This document shows, piece after piece, positions 1-8,818 of a stretch of DNA of 37,552 nucleotides. The stretch is from assembly GCA_024637055.1 (NCBI GenBank), contig JAGXFZ010000071.1, positions 1-37,552 on the forward strand. Reading direction: 5' to 3'. Within the stretch, counting starts at the first letter, position 1, and the number at the start of each line of letters is the position of its first letter. The DNA is from Gracilibacter sp. GTDB lineage: Bacteria > Bacillota > Desulfitobacteriia > Desulfitobacteriales > Syntrophobotulaceae. Below the pieces are notes generated by a model. It was not told the origin of the DNA, made no database searches, and saw only the letters and a list, made by a program, of their open reading frames with translations. The position numbers and the translations under genes were made by a program.

Positions 1-168
1 ATGCTTAACTTCGGCAATAACCGAGAGTGCTTTAACTGCAAGATTTGCATGAAAATCTCGGCTAGTTGGCATTTCAGAGGCTTTACGTTCTAATTCGGAT
101 AAAGATATTTGCAAGGAATCCTTTTCAAGATCTAATCGCTTGTTTGCTATTATATCGTCGAGAATCAT
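1..168 (-). CDS. trpC: Indole-3-glycerol phosphate synthase, N-terminal part (runs off the window)
   Basis: The reverse strand reads 56 codons from an ATG at 168-166 to the window edge, beginning MILDDIIANKRLDLE and reaching SVIAEVK, which is the usual N-terminus of TrpC with the first catalytic-barrel strand (IAEVK). TrpC closes the indole ring of the tryptophan pathway from carboxyphenylamino-deoxyribulose phosphate. Its ATG overlaps the trpD TGA (ATGA, 4 bp), so translation is probably coupled. The rest of the gene, and presumably trpF/trpB/trpA, lie to the left of the window. Family identification rests on the N-terminal pattern and the operon context. Confidence 0.9.
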   Translation of the reverse strand, partial: MILDDIIANKRLDLEKDSLQISLSELERKASEMPTSRDFHANLAVKALSVIAEVKH

Positions 169-1196
169 ACTGTCATCTCCTTTAGACTATTAGAGCACTT
201 TCTATAGTCTTCAAGCTTCTGCCAAGCAGATCCTGTATCTATCGCTAGGGTAGCAAGCCGTAGACCTTCCTTGATAGTCTGAGCTTTACCTGCTACATAA
301 AGGGCAGCGCCGGAATTGAGAAGAACCACATCTCTTTTAGGTCCGGTCAAAGTCCCGGATAAAATACCTTTCATTATCTCGGCATTCTCCTCGACATCCC
401 CTCCTTTTATTTCGTCAAGACTGCATTGCTTTATTCCAAATTGATAAGGATGAATTATATAACCTGTTAATCGACCATCGCGTAACTCGCAGACGGTAGT
501 GGGTGCTGAGATGGATATTTCGTCAAGCCCGTCTTGACTACTTACGGTCATGGCATTCTTTACCCCTAGATTAGCAAGGGTTCTTGTAAGGGGTTCTACC
601 AGTTTTTCATCACATACTCCCAGGAGCTGGTTCCTTACGCGTGCTGGGTTGGCGAGCGGACCCAGAATATTAAAGATAGTTCTTAGCCCCAGTTCCTTTC
701 TTGGTCCTGCTGCATACTTCATAGATGTGTGATAGGTGGGAGCAAACATAAAGCATAAACCGGTCTTATGGAAACATTCTACTGCTTCTGCGGGCAAGAG
801 ATTGATATTCACTCCTAAAGATTCAAGGACGTCGGCGCTACCACACCTACTAGAAACTGAACGGTTACCGTGTTTCGCCACAGGGACACCTGCGGCAGCA
901 ACAACAAAGGCTGAACATGTAGAAATATTAATCGTGTTGGCCCCGTCACCCCCTGTGCCAACTATATCTATGGCATCGTCGCTACCAAGCTCCACTTTTG
1001 CTGCTTTTTCCCGCATGACCTGAGCACATCCGGAAATCTCATCGATTGTTTCTCCTTTCATTCTTAGGGCAATCAAGAAAGCACTTAGTTGAGCGGGGGA
1101 GGCTTGGCCACTCATTATTTCAGTCATTGCTTCCGAAGCTTCCATAAAGGTGATATCTTCAAAGTTAGTTAACTTGGTTATTGCTTCTTTAATCAT
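165..1196 (-). CDS. trpD: Anthranilate phosphoribosyltransferase
   Basis: A 343-residue protein of normal family length. It transfers the phosphoribosyl group of PRPP to anthranilate, the second step of tryptophan synthesis, in the cytoplasm. The PRPP-binding GTGGDG loop is at residues 80-85 and the conserved KHGNRSVSS motif at about 108-116. The N-terminal helical part carries the usual QASPAQLSAFLIALRMKGE stretch (about 31-49). It overlaps trpG upstream by 4 bp and trpC downstream by 4 bp, so the genes form one tight operon. A stand-alone TrpD (not fused to TrpG) is present. No anomalies seen. Confidence 0.96.
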   Translation of the reverse strand: MIKEAITKLTNFEDITFMEASEAMTEIMSGQASPAQLSAFLIALRMKGETIDEISGCAQVMREKAAKVELGSDDAIDIVGTGGDGANTINISTCSAFVVAAAGVPVAKHGNRSVSSRCGSADVLESLGVNINLLPAEAVECFHKTGLCFMFAPTYHTSMKYAAGPRKELGLRTIFNILGPLANPARVRNQLLGVCDEKLVEPLTRTLANLGVKNAMTVSSQDGLDEISISAPTTVCELRDGRLTGYIIHPYQFGIKQCSLDEIKGGDVEENAEIMKGILSGTLTGPKRDVVLLNSGAALYVAGKAQTIKEGLRLATLAIDTGSAWQKLEDYRKCSNSLKEMTV

Positions 1197-1777
1197 GAGG
1201 TAGCCTCCTTTTTGAATAGAAGAAAATTCTCAATTACCTTAATTCCATCGGGAGTTAACAGAGATTCGGGATGAAACTGAACTCCAAAAACAGGATAATC
1301 CTTGTGGGCCACACCCATTATCAATCCTTCTGGTGTTTCCGCTGTGATTACGAGTTCTTCGGGAAGGCTTTCTCGTTCAATAACTAGAGAGTGATAACGA
1401 CCGACCTTTATTATAGGGGGCATATAATGAAAGATTGGGCATCCGGTTGCAATATGGGTATCTGAAGCTTTGCCGTGAACAAGCTGGGGGGAATGCACAA
1501 TCTTTGCCCCATAGGCATGACCGATGGCTTGATGTCCGAGGCAGACACCGAGTATTGGAACGTCCCCACCGAGTTCTCTAACAACCTCGCAGCTTATCCC
1601 TGCTTTATCCGGGAATCCTGGACCGGGTGATATTATGATGTGCGAAGGATTTAGAGAGCGTATTCCTTGAATATCAATCCTATCGTTGCGAATCACCTTA
1701 ACATCTGGATCGAGGCCGCCAATATATTGGTAAAGGTTATAGGTGAAAGAATCGTAATTGTCTATAATTAAAATCAT
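1193..1777 (-). CDS. trpG: Anthranilate synthase component II (glutamine amidotransferase)
   Basis: A 194-residue class I glutamine amidotransferase that supplies ammonia to TrpE for making anthranilate from chorismate. The nucleophile is Cys79 in GVCLGHQ, and the catalytic His169/Glu171 pair sits in FHPES. The N-terminal MILIIDNYDSFTYNL is typical of TrpG/PabA. It lies between trpE and trpD with 4-bp overlaps on both sides. TrpG and PabA cannot be told apart by sequence alone and the protein may serve both anthranilate and aminodeoxychorismate synthases; the operon makes the Trp role primary. Confidence 0.95.
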   Translation of the reverse strand: MILIIDNYDSFTYNLYQYIGGLDPDVKVIRNDRIDIQGIRSLNPSHIIISPGPGFPDKAGISCEVVRELGGDVPILGVCLGHQAIGHAYGAKIVHSPQLVHGKASDTHIATGCPIFHYMPPIIKVGRYHSLVIERESLPEELVITAETPEGLIMGVAHKDYPVFGVQFHPESLLTPDGIKVIENFLLFKKEATS

Positions 1778-3258
1778 CGGATATCACCTGCTTCTTTCAG
1801 AGCTGTGAGCAAAGCTCCTGCTTTGTTTTCTGTTTCCTCATATTCTTTTTCAGGGATAGAATCAGCTACTATTCCTGCACCTGCCTGGATATGGGCCATA
1901 CCATCTTTAAAAAGGATGGTTCGGATGGTGATACAGCACTCTAGGTTGCCGTCAAAAGAGAGGAAACCGATTGCTCCTCCATATATACCTCTTTGAGTAG
2001 GTTCTAACTCATCGATAATCTCCATGGCGCGTATTTTCGGGGCACCCGATAGAGTTCCAGCAGGGAAAACGGCTTGTAGCGCATCAAAAACAGTCAAATC
2101 TTCGCGCAGTTCTCCGCAGACTGTTGAGGCAATATGCATGACGTGGGAGTAGTGGCGTACTTTCATATATTCGGTTACTTTTACTGTGCCGAATTTGGAG
2201 ATCTTGCCTATGTCATTGCGCCCGAGATCGACTAGCATAACATGTTCGGCAAGCTCCTTAGGATCATTTATCAAATCTTCTTCTATCTGGATATCATCTG
2301 CTGGGGTTTTTCCTCTTTTGCGGGTACCGGCAATTGGACAGGTTTCCACTACTCCGTCCTCACACCGCACAAGCATCTCGGGTGAGGCACCTACAATAGA
2401 GTAGTCATCAAATTTGAGGAAGTACATATAGGGAGAAGGATTAGAAACTCGTAGATAGCGGTAGACATCGAGGACCTCGTTTAAAGCCGGCATAGAGAAA
2501 CGCTGGGACAATACAACCTGGAAGATATCCCCGTTAACGATATACTCTTTGGCCTTTTCGACTATTTCACAGAAATATTTTTTATTCATATTGCTGCTAA
2601 TTGTAGGAGTATCGATTGGCGTATTTTTTCTATATCTATAAGATTGATAGGGGCGAGAATTCCTTATTGCCCTATCCAAAGAATTAAGACGCTCGATAGT
2701 ATTATCATAATTAAGCTGTAGGTCACCTTCTGTAGGCATGTTGATGATCAGGAGAAGTTTTTGCTTTAGGTGATCAAAAGCGATAATTTCGTCAACGACC
2801 ATAAAATGACAGGTTGGTAGATCAAGATCATCCTTAGGATGATGAGGTAAATTTTCTACAGTACGTATCAAGTCGTATCCAAAGAATCCGACTAATCCCC
2901 CTGATAATCTGGGTATACCATCTACCTTAGCCCCTTTATAGCGCTGCATCACAGCCTCTACAATCTTATACGGATTGCCTTTCATTATCTCTGCGCTTCC
3001 GTCACGGTACTGCAAGTTTGCCTGATCATCTTTGATGCGTATGGTAAGCAAGGGATCCTTACCTATAAACGAATATCTTGCCCACTTCTCACCACCCTCG
3101 ACACTGTCAAGTAAAAAACAGTAAGAGCTAGTATCATTGAACCTTTTAAATACGCTGACCGGAGTTTCTGTATCAGCAAAGATTTCCATAGCTATGGGTA
3201 CAAAATCTACCCCAAGGGCTTTAATTTGGGCTTCTTCAAACGCTGGGTAAATCATCAT
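1774..3258 (-). CDS. trpE: Anthranilate synthase component I
   Basis: About 494 residues. It converts chorismate to anthranilate with TrpG-derived ammonia. An N-terminal feedback-inhibition region contains LLDSVEGGEKWARYSF, a variant of the Trp-binding LLES motif. The C-terminal chorismate-binding domain shows VGASPEMLVR, CPIAGTRKRG, DLGRNDIG and FPAGTLSGAPK. I place the start at the ATG at 3258: the AAAGGAGG Shine-Dalgarno is 7 nt before it and overlaps the first codons of a longer frame starting at 3276, so the longer start would lack its own ribosome site. It is the first gene of the trp operon behind the T-box leader. No missing key residues noticed. Confidence 0.95.
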   Translation of the reverse strand: MMIYPAFEEAQIKALGVDFVPIAMEIFADTETPVSVFKRFNDTSSYCFLLDSVEGGEKWARYSFIGKDPLLTIRIKDDQANLQYRDGSAEIMKGNPYKIVEAVMQRYKGAKVDGIPRLSGGLVGFFGYDLIRTVENLPHHPKDDLDLPTCHFMVVDEIIAFDHLKQKLLLIINMPTEGDLQLNYDNTIERLNSLDRAIRNSRPYQSYRYRKNTPIDTPTISSNMNKKYFCEIVEKAKEYIVNGDIFQVVLSQRFSMPALNEVLDVYRYLRVSNPSPYMYFLKFDDYSIVGASPEMLVRCEDGVVETCPIAGTRKRGKTPADDIQIEEDLINDPKELAEHVMLVDLGRNDIGKISKFGTVKVTEYMKVRHYSHVMHIASTVCGELREDLTVFDALQAVFPAGTLSGAPKIRAMEIIDELEPTQRGIYGGAIGFLSFDGNLECCITIRTILFKDGMAHIQAGAGIVADSIPEKEYEETENKAGALLTALKEAGDIR

Positions 3259-3310
3259 AGACCATCCTCCTTTCATGAAATAGTTATAATCAGTCGACTA
3301 ACTGTTGGAT

Positions 3311-3355
3311 AAAAATAAAATCGCCCGTCCTTGAATAATACCAAGGACAGACGAT
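3311..3355 (-). terminator. Intrinsic attenuator terminator of the trp T-box
   Basis: On the minus strand a 14-bp stem (3355-3342 with 3333-3320, two G-U pairs) closes an 8-nt loop and is followed by TTTATTTTT at 3319-3311. Its 5' arm starts a few bases after the T-box core, so terminator and antiterminator are mutually exclusive, as in this riboswitch class. Confidence 0.92.
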
Positions 3356-3597
3356 TAATCTGCGGTGCCACCTTAATTGACTTGTAACTAAACAAGCCCA
3401 GCTCATTGCGGAATGCTAACACATCCCCCGTCTTTTAACGCTGACGCTGCGTCGGATTTTACTCACAGCCAAGCTGCTTTCCCTCCGCCTTCAGGAGCCC
3501 ATTTGCCAATCCGTTACCTGCTGCGCTTCCACCATTCGCAACTCTCTTTAAGGACGTATATTGACGTTACTTCTCCCTCAGAAGTTTAGATTATTTT
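3311..3597 (-). promoter_or_regulatory. T-box leader of the trp operon, probably tRNA-Trp sensing
   Basis: Read on the minus strand, the leader has a stem I with an AGUA/GGA loop-E pair and the GA motif AGAGAG, then the T-box core AAGGTGGCACCGCAG at 3374-3360, then an intrinsic terminator. The bulge reads UGGC, which would pair with a 3' end GCCA; tRNA-Trp carries a G discriminator, so this fits. UGG triplets suited to be the specifier lie at 3508-3506 and 3501-3499 in the expected internal loop; I favour the first. Uncharged tRNA-Trp should stabilise the antiterminator and let trpEGDC be read. This leader fills most of the gap between trpE and the germination operon. Confidence 0.93.
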
Positions 3598-3603
3598 TTT
3601 AGC

Positions 3604-3632
3604 AGTATATCATTGCTAAAGTATAGTGTCAA
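3604..3632 (-). promoter_or_regulatory. Sigma-A promoter of the trp operon
   Basis: Minus-strand TTGACA (3632-3627), a 17-nt spacer and TATACT (3609-3604). It is near consensus and sits just ahead of the T-box leader, giving a start site near 3597. Confidence 0.88.
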
Positions 3633-3728
3633 CCAATTAGTAATATTTATATATATTCCTATAATTGGATAAAGTAATAAAAGTTGGAAACTATAAGTAA
3701 TAAGAATTATTAGGGAGATACAAAGAAA

Positions 3729-5363
3729 GTGTTTAATTTTCTATCAAAGAAATTGCGTTCTTGGCAGCAACAAAATCAAAATATTAATAAAGAAAATAAA
3801 GAAAATGATAATTCCAAAAAAACCAAAGAGAATTCTCAAGCTAAACTGTCTTCAAATTTAAAAGAAAATCTAGATAGTATAAAAGCAATTTTGGGTGTTT
3901 GCGAAGATCTAATAATTAGGGAATTTGCCTTTGGTAATAAAGGACAGATTAGTGCTGCCATTATCTTCATAGATGGTATGGTAGATAGAACGCTTATTAA
4001 TGATAATATCATAAAACCCTTAATGTATGATAATCGGTTTATATGTGAGGAAGAATCGTTAGAGATTAAAAATATTGATATTATCAAGGGAACTATACTT
4101 TACGTGGGAGAAATTGAGAAAAGCACCACTATAAATGATCTGGTGGAGAGCTGTTTGTCGGGAGATACCATTTTATTGATAGAAAAGGCTAAAGAAGCTT
4201 TGGTCATCAGTAGCAGAGGATGGGAAACTCGTGGGGTGGTAGATCCCGAGACAGAAACCATCGTTCGAGGACCACGTGAAGGATTCACTGAAAATTTACG
4301 GACCAATACAACTTTATTACGCAGAAAAATAAAAAGTCCTGACTTTATGCTAGAAGCAATGAAAATAGGCAGAAAAACTAATACAGCTATCAGCATAGCT
4401 TATTTAAAAGGAGTAGCCAATCCTGAGGTCATCGAAGAAGCAAAACGAAGGTTAAAAAGAATTGATACGGATGGGATTCTTGAATCAGGGTATATTGAAG
4501 GGTTTATCGAGGATGCTCCTCTTTCAATCTTTTCTACTATTGGCAACAGCGAAAAACCTGATACTGTTGCTGGGAAAATACTGGAAGGAAGAGTAGCTGT
4601 TTTGGTTGATGGTACTCCTTTTGTGCTTACCTTTCCCATGGTCTTCATCGAGGGTTTTCAAAGCGCCGAAGATTATTATTCCCGTCCTTATTATGCAAGT
4701 TTGGTAAGAGTAATAAGATTCATTGCTTTTGCGATAAGCATCTTGGCTCCGTCTTCCTACGTAGCCGCAACAACTTTTCACCAAGAACTAATCCCTACCC
4801 CGTTATTGTTTACCGTGGCAGCTTCTTCGGAAGGCACCCCTTTTCCTGCTGTGGTGGAAGTGCTCGCCATGGGAGTGATATTTGAGATCCTCAGGGAAGC
4901 TGGAATACGATTACCGCGCCCGGTCGGTCAAGCTATCAGCATAGTGGGAGCTTTGGTGATTGGTGAGTCTGCCGTTTCGGCCGGACTTATAGGAGGAATT
5001 GTTGTTATTGTAATCGCCTTAACTGCTGTTGCTAGCTTTGTGGTTCCAGCTCAGACAGACTCCGGAGCCATCTTACGAGTAATATTAGTCATCCTAGCGG
5101 GCAGCATGGGTGGAGTCGGTATTATGGTAGGTCTAATCGGGATACTGATTCACCTAGCATCTTTAAGGTCTTTTGGCACTCCGTATCTGTCGCCATTAGC
5201 TCCGCTTAGCCCTTTTGACTTAAAAGATGTTTTCTTTAGAGTTCCCATTTGGGCTATGCTTACTCGTCCTAAAAGCATAGTCAGACAAAATATTCAGCGA
5301 CAAAAATTTATACTTAAACCCACCCCACCACCAGAGAAAAAAGATAAAGGTGGGTCAAAATAA
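3729..5363 (+). CDS. gerKA: Spore germination receptor A subunit (GerA/GerKA family)
   Basis: A 544-residue inner-spore-membrane protein, the A subunit of a germinant receptor that senses small molecules and triggers germination. It has a Lys/Asn/Gln-rich N-terminal tail (about 1-45), a hydrophilic N-terminal domain, and a hydrophobic C-terminal half (about 320-490) with several membrane segments, including the conserved PVGQAISIVGALVIGESAV stretch. It ends in a short Pro/Lys-rich tail. The start is GTG behind AGGGAG, with 11 nt spacing. It is first of four genes (A, C, B, small D-like) and divergent from the trp operon. I found no convincing forespore sigma-G promoter by eye. The ligand cannot be deduced, and the symbol marks the family only. 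Confidence 0.92.
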   Translation: MFNFLSKKLRSWQQQNQNINKENKENDNSKKTKENSQAKLSSNLKENLDSIKAILGVCEDLIIREFAFGNKGQISAAIIFIDGMVDRTLINDNIIKPLMYDNRFICEEESLEIKNIDIIKGTILYVGEIEKSTTINDLVESCLSGDTILLIEKAKEALVISSRGWETRGVVDPETETIVRGPREGFTENLRTNTTLLRRKIKSPDFMLEAMKIGRKTNTAISIAYLKGVANPEVIEEAKRRLKRIDTDGILESGYIEGFIEDAPLSIFSTIGNSEKPDTVAGKILEGRVAVLVDGTPFVLTFPMVFIEGFQSAEDYYSRPYYASLVRVIRFIAFAISILAPSSYVAATTFHQELIPTPLLFTVAASSEGTPFPAVVEVLAMGVIFEILREAGIRLPRPVGQAISIVGALVIGESAVSAGLIGGIVVIVIALTAVASFVVPAQTDSGAILRVILVILAGSMGGVGIMVGLIGILIHLASLRSFGTPYLSPLAPLSPFDLKDVFFRVPIWAMLTRPKSIVRQNIQRQKFILKPTPPPEKKDKGGSK

Positions 5364-5383
5364 GCTTATATTAGGAGCCCAAT

Positions 5384-6532
5384 ATGAGAAATAGGAAGAT
5401 TATAGTATCGATAATAATATGTATCTTGCTCACCCTAAGCATATCTGGCTGCTGGAATCGTCGTGAACTTAACACCTTTTCAATCCTAATGGGTATGGGG
5501 ATCGATAAAGCTGAGGAAGTAGGGAAGGTGCAGTTGACAGCCCAAATAATCAACGTGAGTGAACTGAAGCAGGGGGGTAGCAGTAATAAAGAGGCATACT
5601 TGGCGGTACGAAGTACAGGCGATACCGTTTTTGATGCCTTAAGGAATTTCACCAAAGAATCTAATCGCAAAATATATTTGCCACATAATAAGGTTTTAAT
5701 ACTCGGAGAGGATATAGCGACTGAAGGGGTACAGAAATATATCGACTTTTTCGTACGCGACCATGAAATGCGTCTTAGAGAGAGTGTGTTGGTAGCCAAA
5801 GGGAAGGCAGAGGAAATTCTTAATGTGAAATCGGAGCTGGAAAAGATACCGGCAGCTGGTATCTCCAGTCTTCTTAAATCTCAGAATGCAACATCAGAAG
5901 CAACTGATGTTGATATGAAAGATTTTATTAGCAGGTTAATGAGTAAAACTACTGCACCTATAGCTCCCCTGATTGAAATATCAGGAGAAGAAGAAAAAAA
6001 AGTTTTACGAATATCAGGGATGGCGATTTTTAAACAAGATAAATGGGTAGGGGAATTAGAAGGGAGCAAAGCTCGAGGTATTCTCTGGGTGATAGATAAG
6101 ATCGAAAGCGGGATTATCGTTGTTGATTGTCCTAATGAAGAAGGTAAGATGAGCCTGGAGATCATCCGAGCCAGTAGTAAAATAACTCCGGAGCTTAAAG
6201 GGGATAAAGTAAGTATTAAAGTAGAGATAAAAGAAGAAGGACATATTGGTGATCAAGAATGTCCATGTGAGTTAAAATCACATGATATTTCAAGCATTGA
6301 AAAGATGAAAACTACTGTTATCCGCGCAGAAGTAATATCAGCCTTGGAAAAAGCCCGTGAGCTTAACACAGATATTTTTGGCTTTGGTGATTCGGTACAT
6401 CAAAAGTATCCTAAGCAGTGGAAAGATATAGAATCAAGCTGGGATGAGGTTTTTCCAGAAATCGAAGTAGAGATAGTTGTGGATGCCAAGGTTAGAAGGT
6501 CAGGTATATTAATAATGCCGGCCAGTTCGTAG
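5384..6532 (+). CDS. gerKC: Spore germination receptor C subunit, lipoprotein (GerAC/GerKC family)
   Basis: A 382-residue lipoprotein. The N-terminus has a basic start, a hydrophobic stretch and a lipobox ISGC with the lipidated Cys23, followed by the family motif WNRRELN. The next segment (ILMGMGIDKAE) and the C-terminal part with the ALEKARELNTDIFGFGD stretch are typical of GerAC. It would be anchored on the outer face of the inner spore membrane and form a complex with the A and B subunits. It begins 20 nt after gerKA in the same operon. Length is normal for the family. Confidence 0.92.
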   Translation: MRNRKIIVSIIICILLTLSISGCWNRRELNTFSILMGMGIDKAEEVGKVQLTAQIINVSELKQGGSSNKEAYLAVRSTGDTVFDALRNFTKESNRKIYLPHNKVLILGEDIATEGVQKYIDFFVRDHEMRLRESVLVAKGKAEEILNVKSELEKIPAAGISSLLKSQNATSEATDVDMKDFISRLMSKTTAPIAPLIEISGEEEKKVLRISGMAIFKQDKWVGELEGSKARGILWVIDKIESGIIVVDCPNEEGKMSLEIIRASSKITPELKGDKVSIKVEIKEEGHIGDQECPCELKSHDISSIEKMKTTVIRAEVISALEKARELNTDIFGFGDSVHQKYPKQWKDIESSWDEVFPEIEVEIVVDAKVRRSGILIMPASS

Positions 6533-6538
6533 AAAAGG

Positions 6539-7651
6539 ATGGGGTTAGTGAAGATTGAAAAAGGTGTAATATCGAGTTCTCAGCTGACATTTATGATAAT
6601 AGGGTTTCTCCAAGCATCTAATCTGTTATTGGTTTTCTCGAGTAGAATAGTCAACCATGATAGCTGGTTGGCGATTCTAGTAGGTTTGGTGATAAGCATA
6701 CCGATTGCCTTGTCCTATGCAGCTCTTGCCAAGGAATTCTCTGGTAAAACTTTAATACAAATCAGCGATATTATATATGGCGCTTACCTGGGAAAAATGA
6801 TTTCCGTATCTTATATACTAATATTTCTATTGACATTTTCTATCGATTTACGGTTGTTTTCAGATTTTCTAATAACCTATATAATGCCGGAAACCCCAAT
6901 TTGGGCAATATTGACTTTGCTTACCTTTCTATCCGCTTGGGCTGTACGTGGGGGGATAGAAGTTATAGCTCGGTGCAGTTTTATCATTATAGCTATGGCT
7001 TCAATAATAATCTTATCAACATTTGTATTCTTGCTCAGTGATATGGAATTCTCTAACTTTTTACCCGTCTTCGATCTCCCCCTAAAAGATTTTATTCAGG
7101 GTACTCATATCAATGTATCACTTTATTACCTAGAGATAATAATTTTTCTTATGATTATGGCTTTCGTTAATAAAACCGAACAGGTTAGAGGTTCTATGCT
7201 ATGGGGTTTGATACTAGGAGGAGTCAGCCTCTTGATTCTTGAGGTAAGAAATGTTGCTGTTTTAGGGATAGTATCAAATATTTTGACATCTCCGTCTTTT
7301 AATGCTGTACGTTATATAAGTGTTGCCGAAGTATTTACACGCTTGGAGATGTTCGTCGTTATTATGTTGATTACTACAGTATTCCTGAAAGTTAGCATTA
7401 TGTACTATGCTACAGTCTTGGGATTAGCCCAGACACTTCATTTGCGCTCCTATCTACCACTCGTCACCCCAATTGGAATCATTACTATCTCACTTTGTAT
7501 TATCTCGGGGGATTCCAGTATGGAATTGCTTCATGGTGGGATGTATATATGGCCTGTCTTCATTCTTCCGATCCAGCTGTTTCCTGTACTATCTTTGTTT
7601 ATTGTCAAATTACGTAAGAAATCCAAGAAGTTGGGGGCAAATGAGGAATGA
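6539..7651 (+). CDS. gerKB: Spore germination receptor B subunit (GerAB/GerKB, amino-acid permease-like)
   Basis: A 370-residue, almost wholly hydrophobic protein with about ten predicted membrane helices, as in GerAB proteins of the APC transporter superfamily. The start region reads ISSSQLTFMIIGF, the usual opening of this family. It is thought to hold the germinant-binding pocket. It starts 6 nt after gerKC. The ATG at 6539 and a GTG at 6548 are both possible starts; AAAAGG precedes the first. Its stop codon overlaps the next small gene (ATGA). Confidence 0.92.
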   Translation: MGLVKIEKGVISSSQLTFMIIGFLQASNLLLVFSSRIVNHDSWLAILVGLVISIPIALSYAALAKEFSGKTLIQISDIIYGAYLGKMISVSYILIFLLTFSIDLRLFSDFLITYIMPETPIWAILTLLTFLSAWAVRGGIEVIARCSFIIIAMASIIILSTFVFLLSDMEFSNFLPVFDLPLKDFIQGTHINVSLYYLEIIIFLMIMAFVNKTEQVRGSMLWGLILGGVSLLILEVRNVAVLGIVSNILTSPSFNAVRYISVAEVFTRLEMFVVIMLITTVFLKVSIMYYATVLGLAQTLHLRSYLPLVTPIGIITISLCIISGDSSMELLHGGMYIWPVFILPIQLFPVLSLFIVKLRKKSKKLGANEE

Positions 7652-7878
7652 AGATGATAATTTTGCTGGCAATGGTTTTCTTGATTATTCTAATAATAGA
7701 AGCACCAAAGCTTATCGTAAATAAATATTGGAAAGAACTTATAGTCTTCTTGTCTTTGCTGTCGTTAGCATTTATTTTGACGGTATTAGTTATTTTAGGT
7801 GTCGATATACCTAGTCCTTTGGAAGGAATCGAATATTTGATTGACGATATTCTGGATTTAAGTTGGGAGAGAAAGTAG
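7648..7878 (+). CDS. Small two-helix membrane protein of the germination operon (D-subunit-like)
   Basis: A 76-residue protein with two hydrophobic segments (about 3-22 and 31-51) and a short acidic C-terminal tail. Its ATG overlaps the gerKB stop codon, so it is translated with the receptor. Small two-helix proteins coded beside ger receptor genes are known in Bacillus as D subunits that modulate receptor function. Placing this protein there is inference from size, topology and position, because these proteins are poorly conserved in sequence. Confidence 0.75.
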   Translation: MKMIILLAMVFLIILIIEAPKLIVNKYWKELIVFLSLLSLAFILTVLVILGVDIPSPLEGIEYLIDDILDLSWERK

Positions 7879-7972
7879 AAATACTAGATTACGATTAAGT
7901 CATGGAAATTAAAAGGTTTAGCCAGAATTCTTATTAAGTTAAGAATGGGTATATTATTTATATATAATTGAA

Positions 7973-7997
7973 TGGAGCGATATGCTCTATTTTTTTA
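7973..7997 (+). terminator. Intrinsic terminator of the germination operon
   Basis: A 6-bp stem TGGAGC/GCTCTA (one G-U pair) with loop GATAT, followed by a run of T. It lies about 95 nt after the last ger gene and ahead of the rsmE promoter. Confidence 0.75.
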
Positions 7998-8013
7998 TAT
8001 CTAAATAGAAATA

Positions 8014-8022
8014 TGTTATGAT
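8014..8022 (+). promoter_or_regulatory. Possible extended -10 promoter of rsmE
   Basis: TGTTATGAT matches an extended -10 (TGnTATnnT). There is no good -35 at the right distance. It lies between the ger terminator and rsmE. Confidence 0.4.
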
Positions 8023-8057
8023 AATAGAAAATAATAGGAGCCATAATAGGAGATATC

Positions 8058-8795
8058 ATGTATCGTTTTAGAATTACTACTAGAGACGACAAATCTTTCC
8101 TAGTAACTGGAGAAGAACTCCATCATTTGGTTCATGTACTGCGCCTTGGACTGGGGGATAAGGTAGTAGGCTTCGATAACTCCGGCAGTCAGTACTTCGG
8201 TGTCATCGAAGTCATCCAAAAGGATTCAGCCCACTGCAAGATTATCGACGAGGAATCTCCTGAAGTTGAAGCAAGAACTAAGGTTTACTTAGTTATGGGA
8301 CTGGCAAAAGGGGAGAAGATGGAATGGGTCATTCAAAAAGGAACTGAGTTAGGAATGGCCGGATTCGTTCCACTGAGAACCAAAAGGTCTATTGTTCAGT
8401 TGGAAGGTAAGAAATCCCAAGAACGGGTAGTCCGTTGGCAAAGAATCGCATCCGAGGCTGTGAAACAATCACGCAGAGTTATAGAACCAAAGGTGATGAA
8501 CGTTTCTGACTGGAATGACTTAAACAATATTCTTCCTGAAGGGACACAGTGGCTTATTCCCTATGAAGATGAAAAAACAGAGTCTTTAAGGGATACTCTC
8601 GCTAGTTTTATACCAGACTATCCTTTAGCTATCCTCATTGGTCCGGAAGGAGGATTTTCTCCTAACGAAGTTGAGTGGGCCTGCGCTAGACTGAAGGCTA
8701 AAAGTGTTTCACTTGGGCCAAGAATACTGAGGACGGAAACAGCAGCTTTAGCTGCTTTGACAATAGTACTAACCAATTATGGAGATTTGGGATAG
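8058..8795 (+). CDS. rsmE: 16S rRNA (uracil1498-N3)-methyltransferase
   Basis: A 245-residue SPOUT-class methyltransferase that makes m3U1498 in the decoding region of 16S rRNA, using SAM. An N-terminal PUA-like RNA-binding part contains HHLVHVLRLGLGD. The C-terminal knot shows the SAM-binding motifs IGPEGGFSPNEVEWA and LGPRILRTETAALAAL. The start ATG follows AGGAG at 6 nt. rsmE followed by mtaB is a common arrangement in Firmicutes. Full length, nothing odd. Confidence 0.96.
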   Translation: MYRFRITTRDDKSFLVTGEELHHLVHVLRLGLGDKVVGFDNSGSQYFGVIEVIQKDSAHCKIIDEESPEVEARTKVYLVMGLAKGEKMEWVIQKGTELGMAGFVPLRTKRSIVQLEGKKSQERVVRWQRIASEAVKQSRRVIEPKVMNVSDWNDLNNILPEGTQWLIPYEDEKTESLRDTLASFIPDYPLAILIGPEGGFSPNEVEWACARLKAKSVSLGPRILRTETAALAALTIVLTNYGDLG

Positions 8796-8818
8796 TATAT
8801 CTCATTTGGAGGACACGG

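Noticed and set aside
736-1023. 95-codon plus-strand frame opposite trpD
   Set aside because: Shadow of the trpD coding strand without a ribosome site or recognisable sequence.
3640-3728. Forespore sigma-G promoter before gerKA
   Set aside because: Expected from biology, but I could not match both -35 and -10 patterns at correct spacing; only AT-rich sequence is evident.
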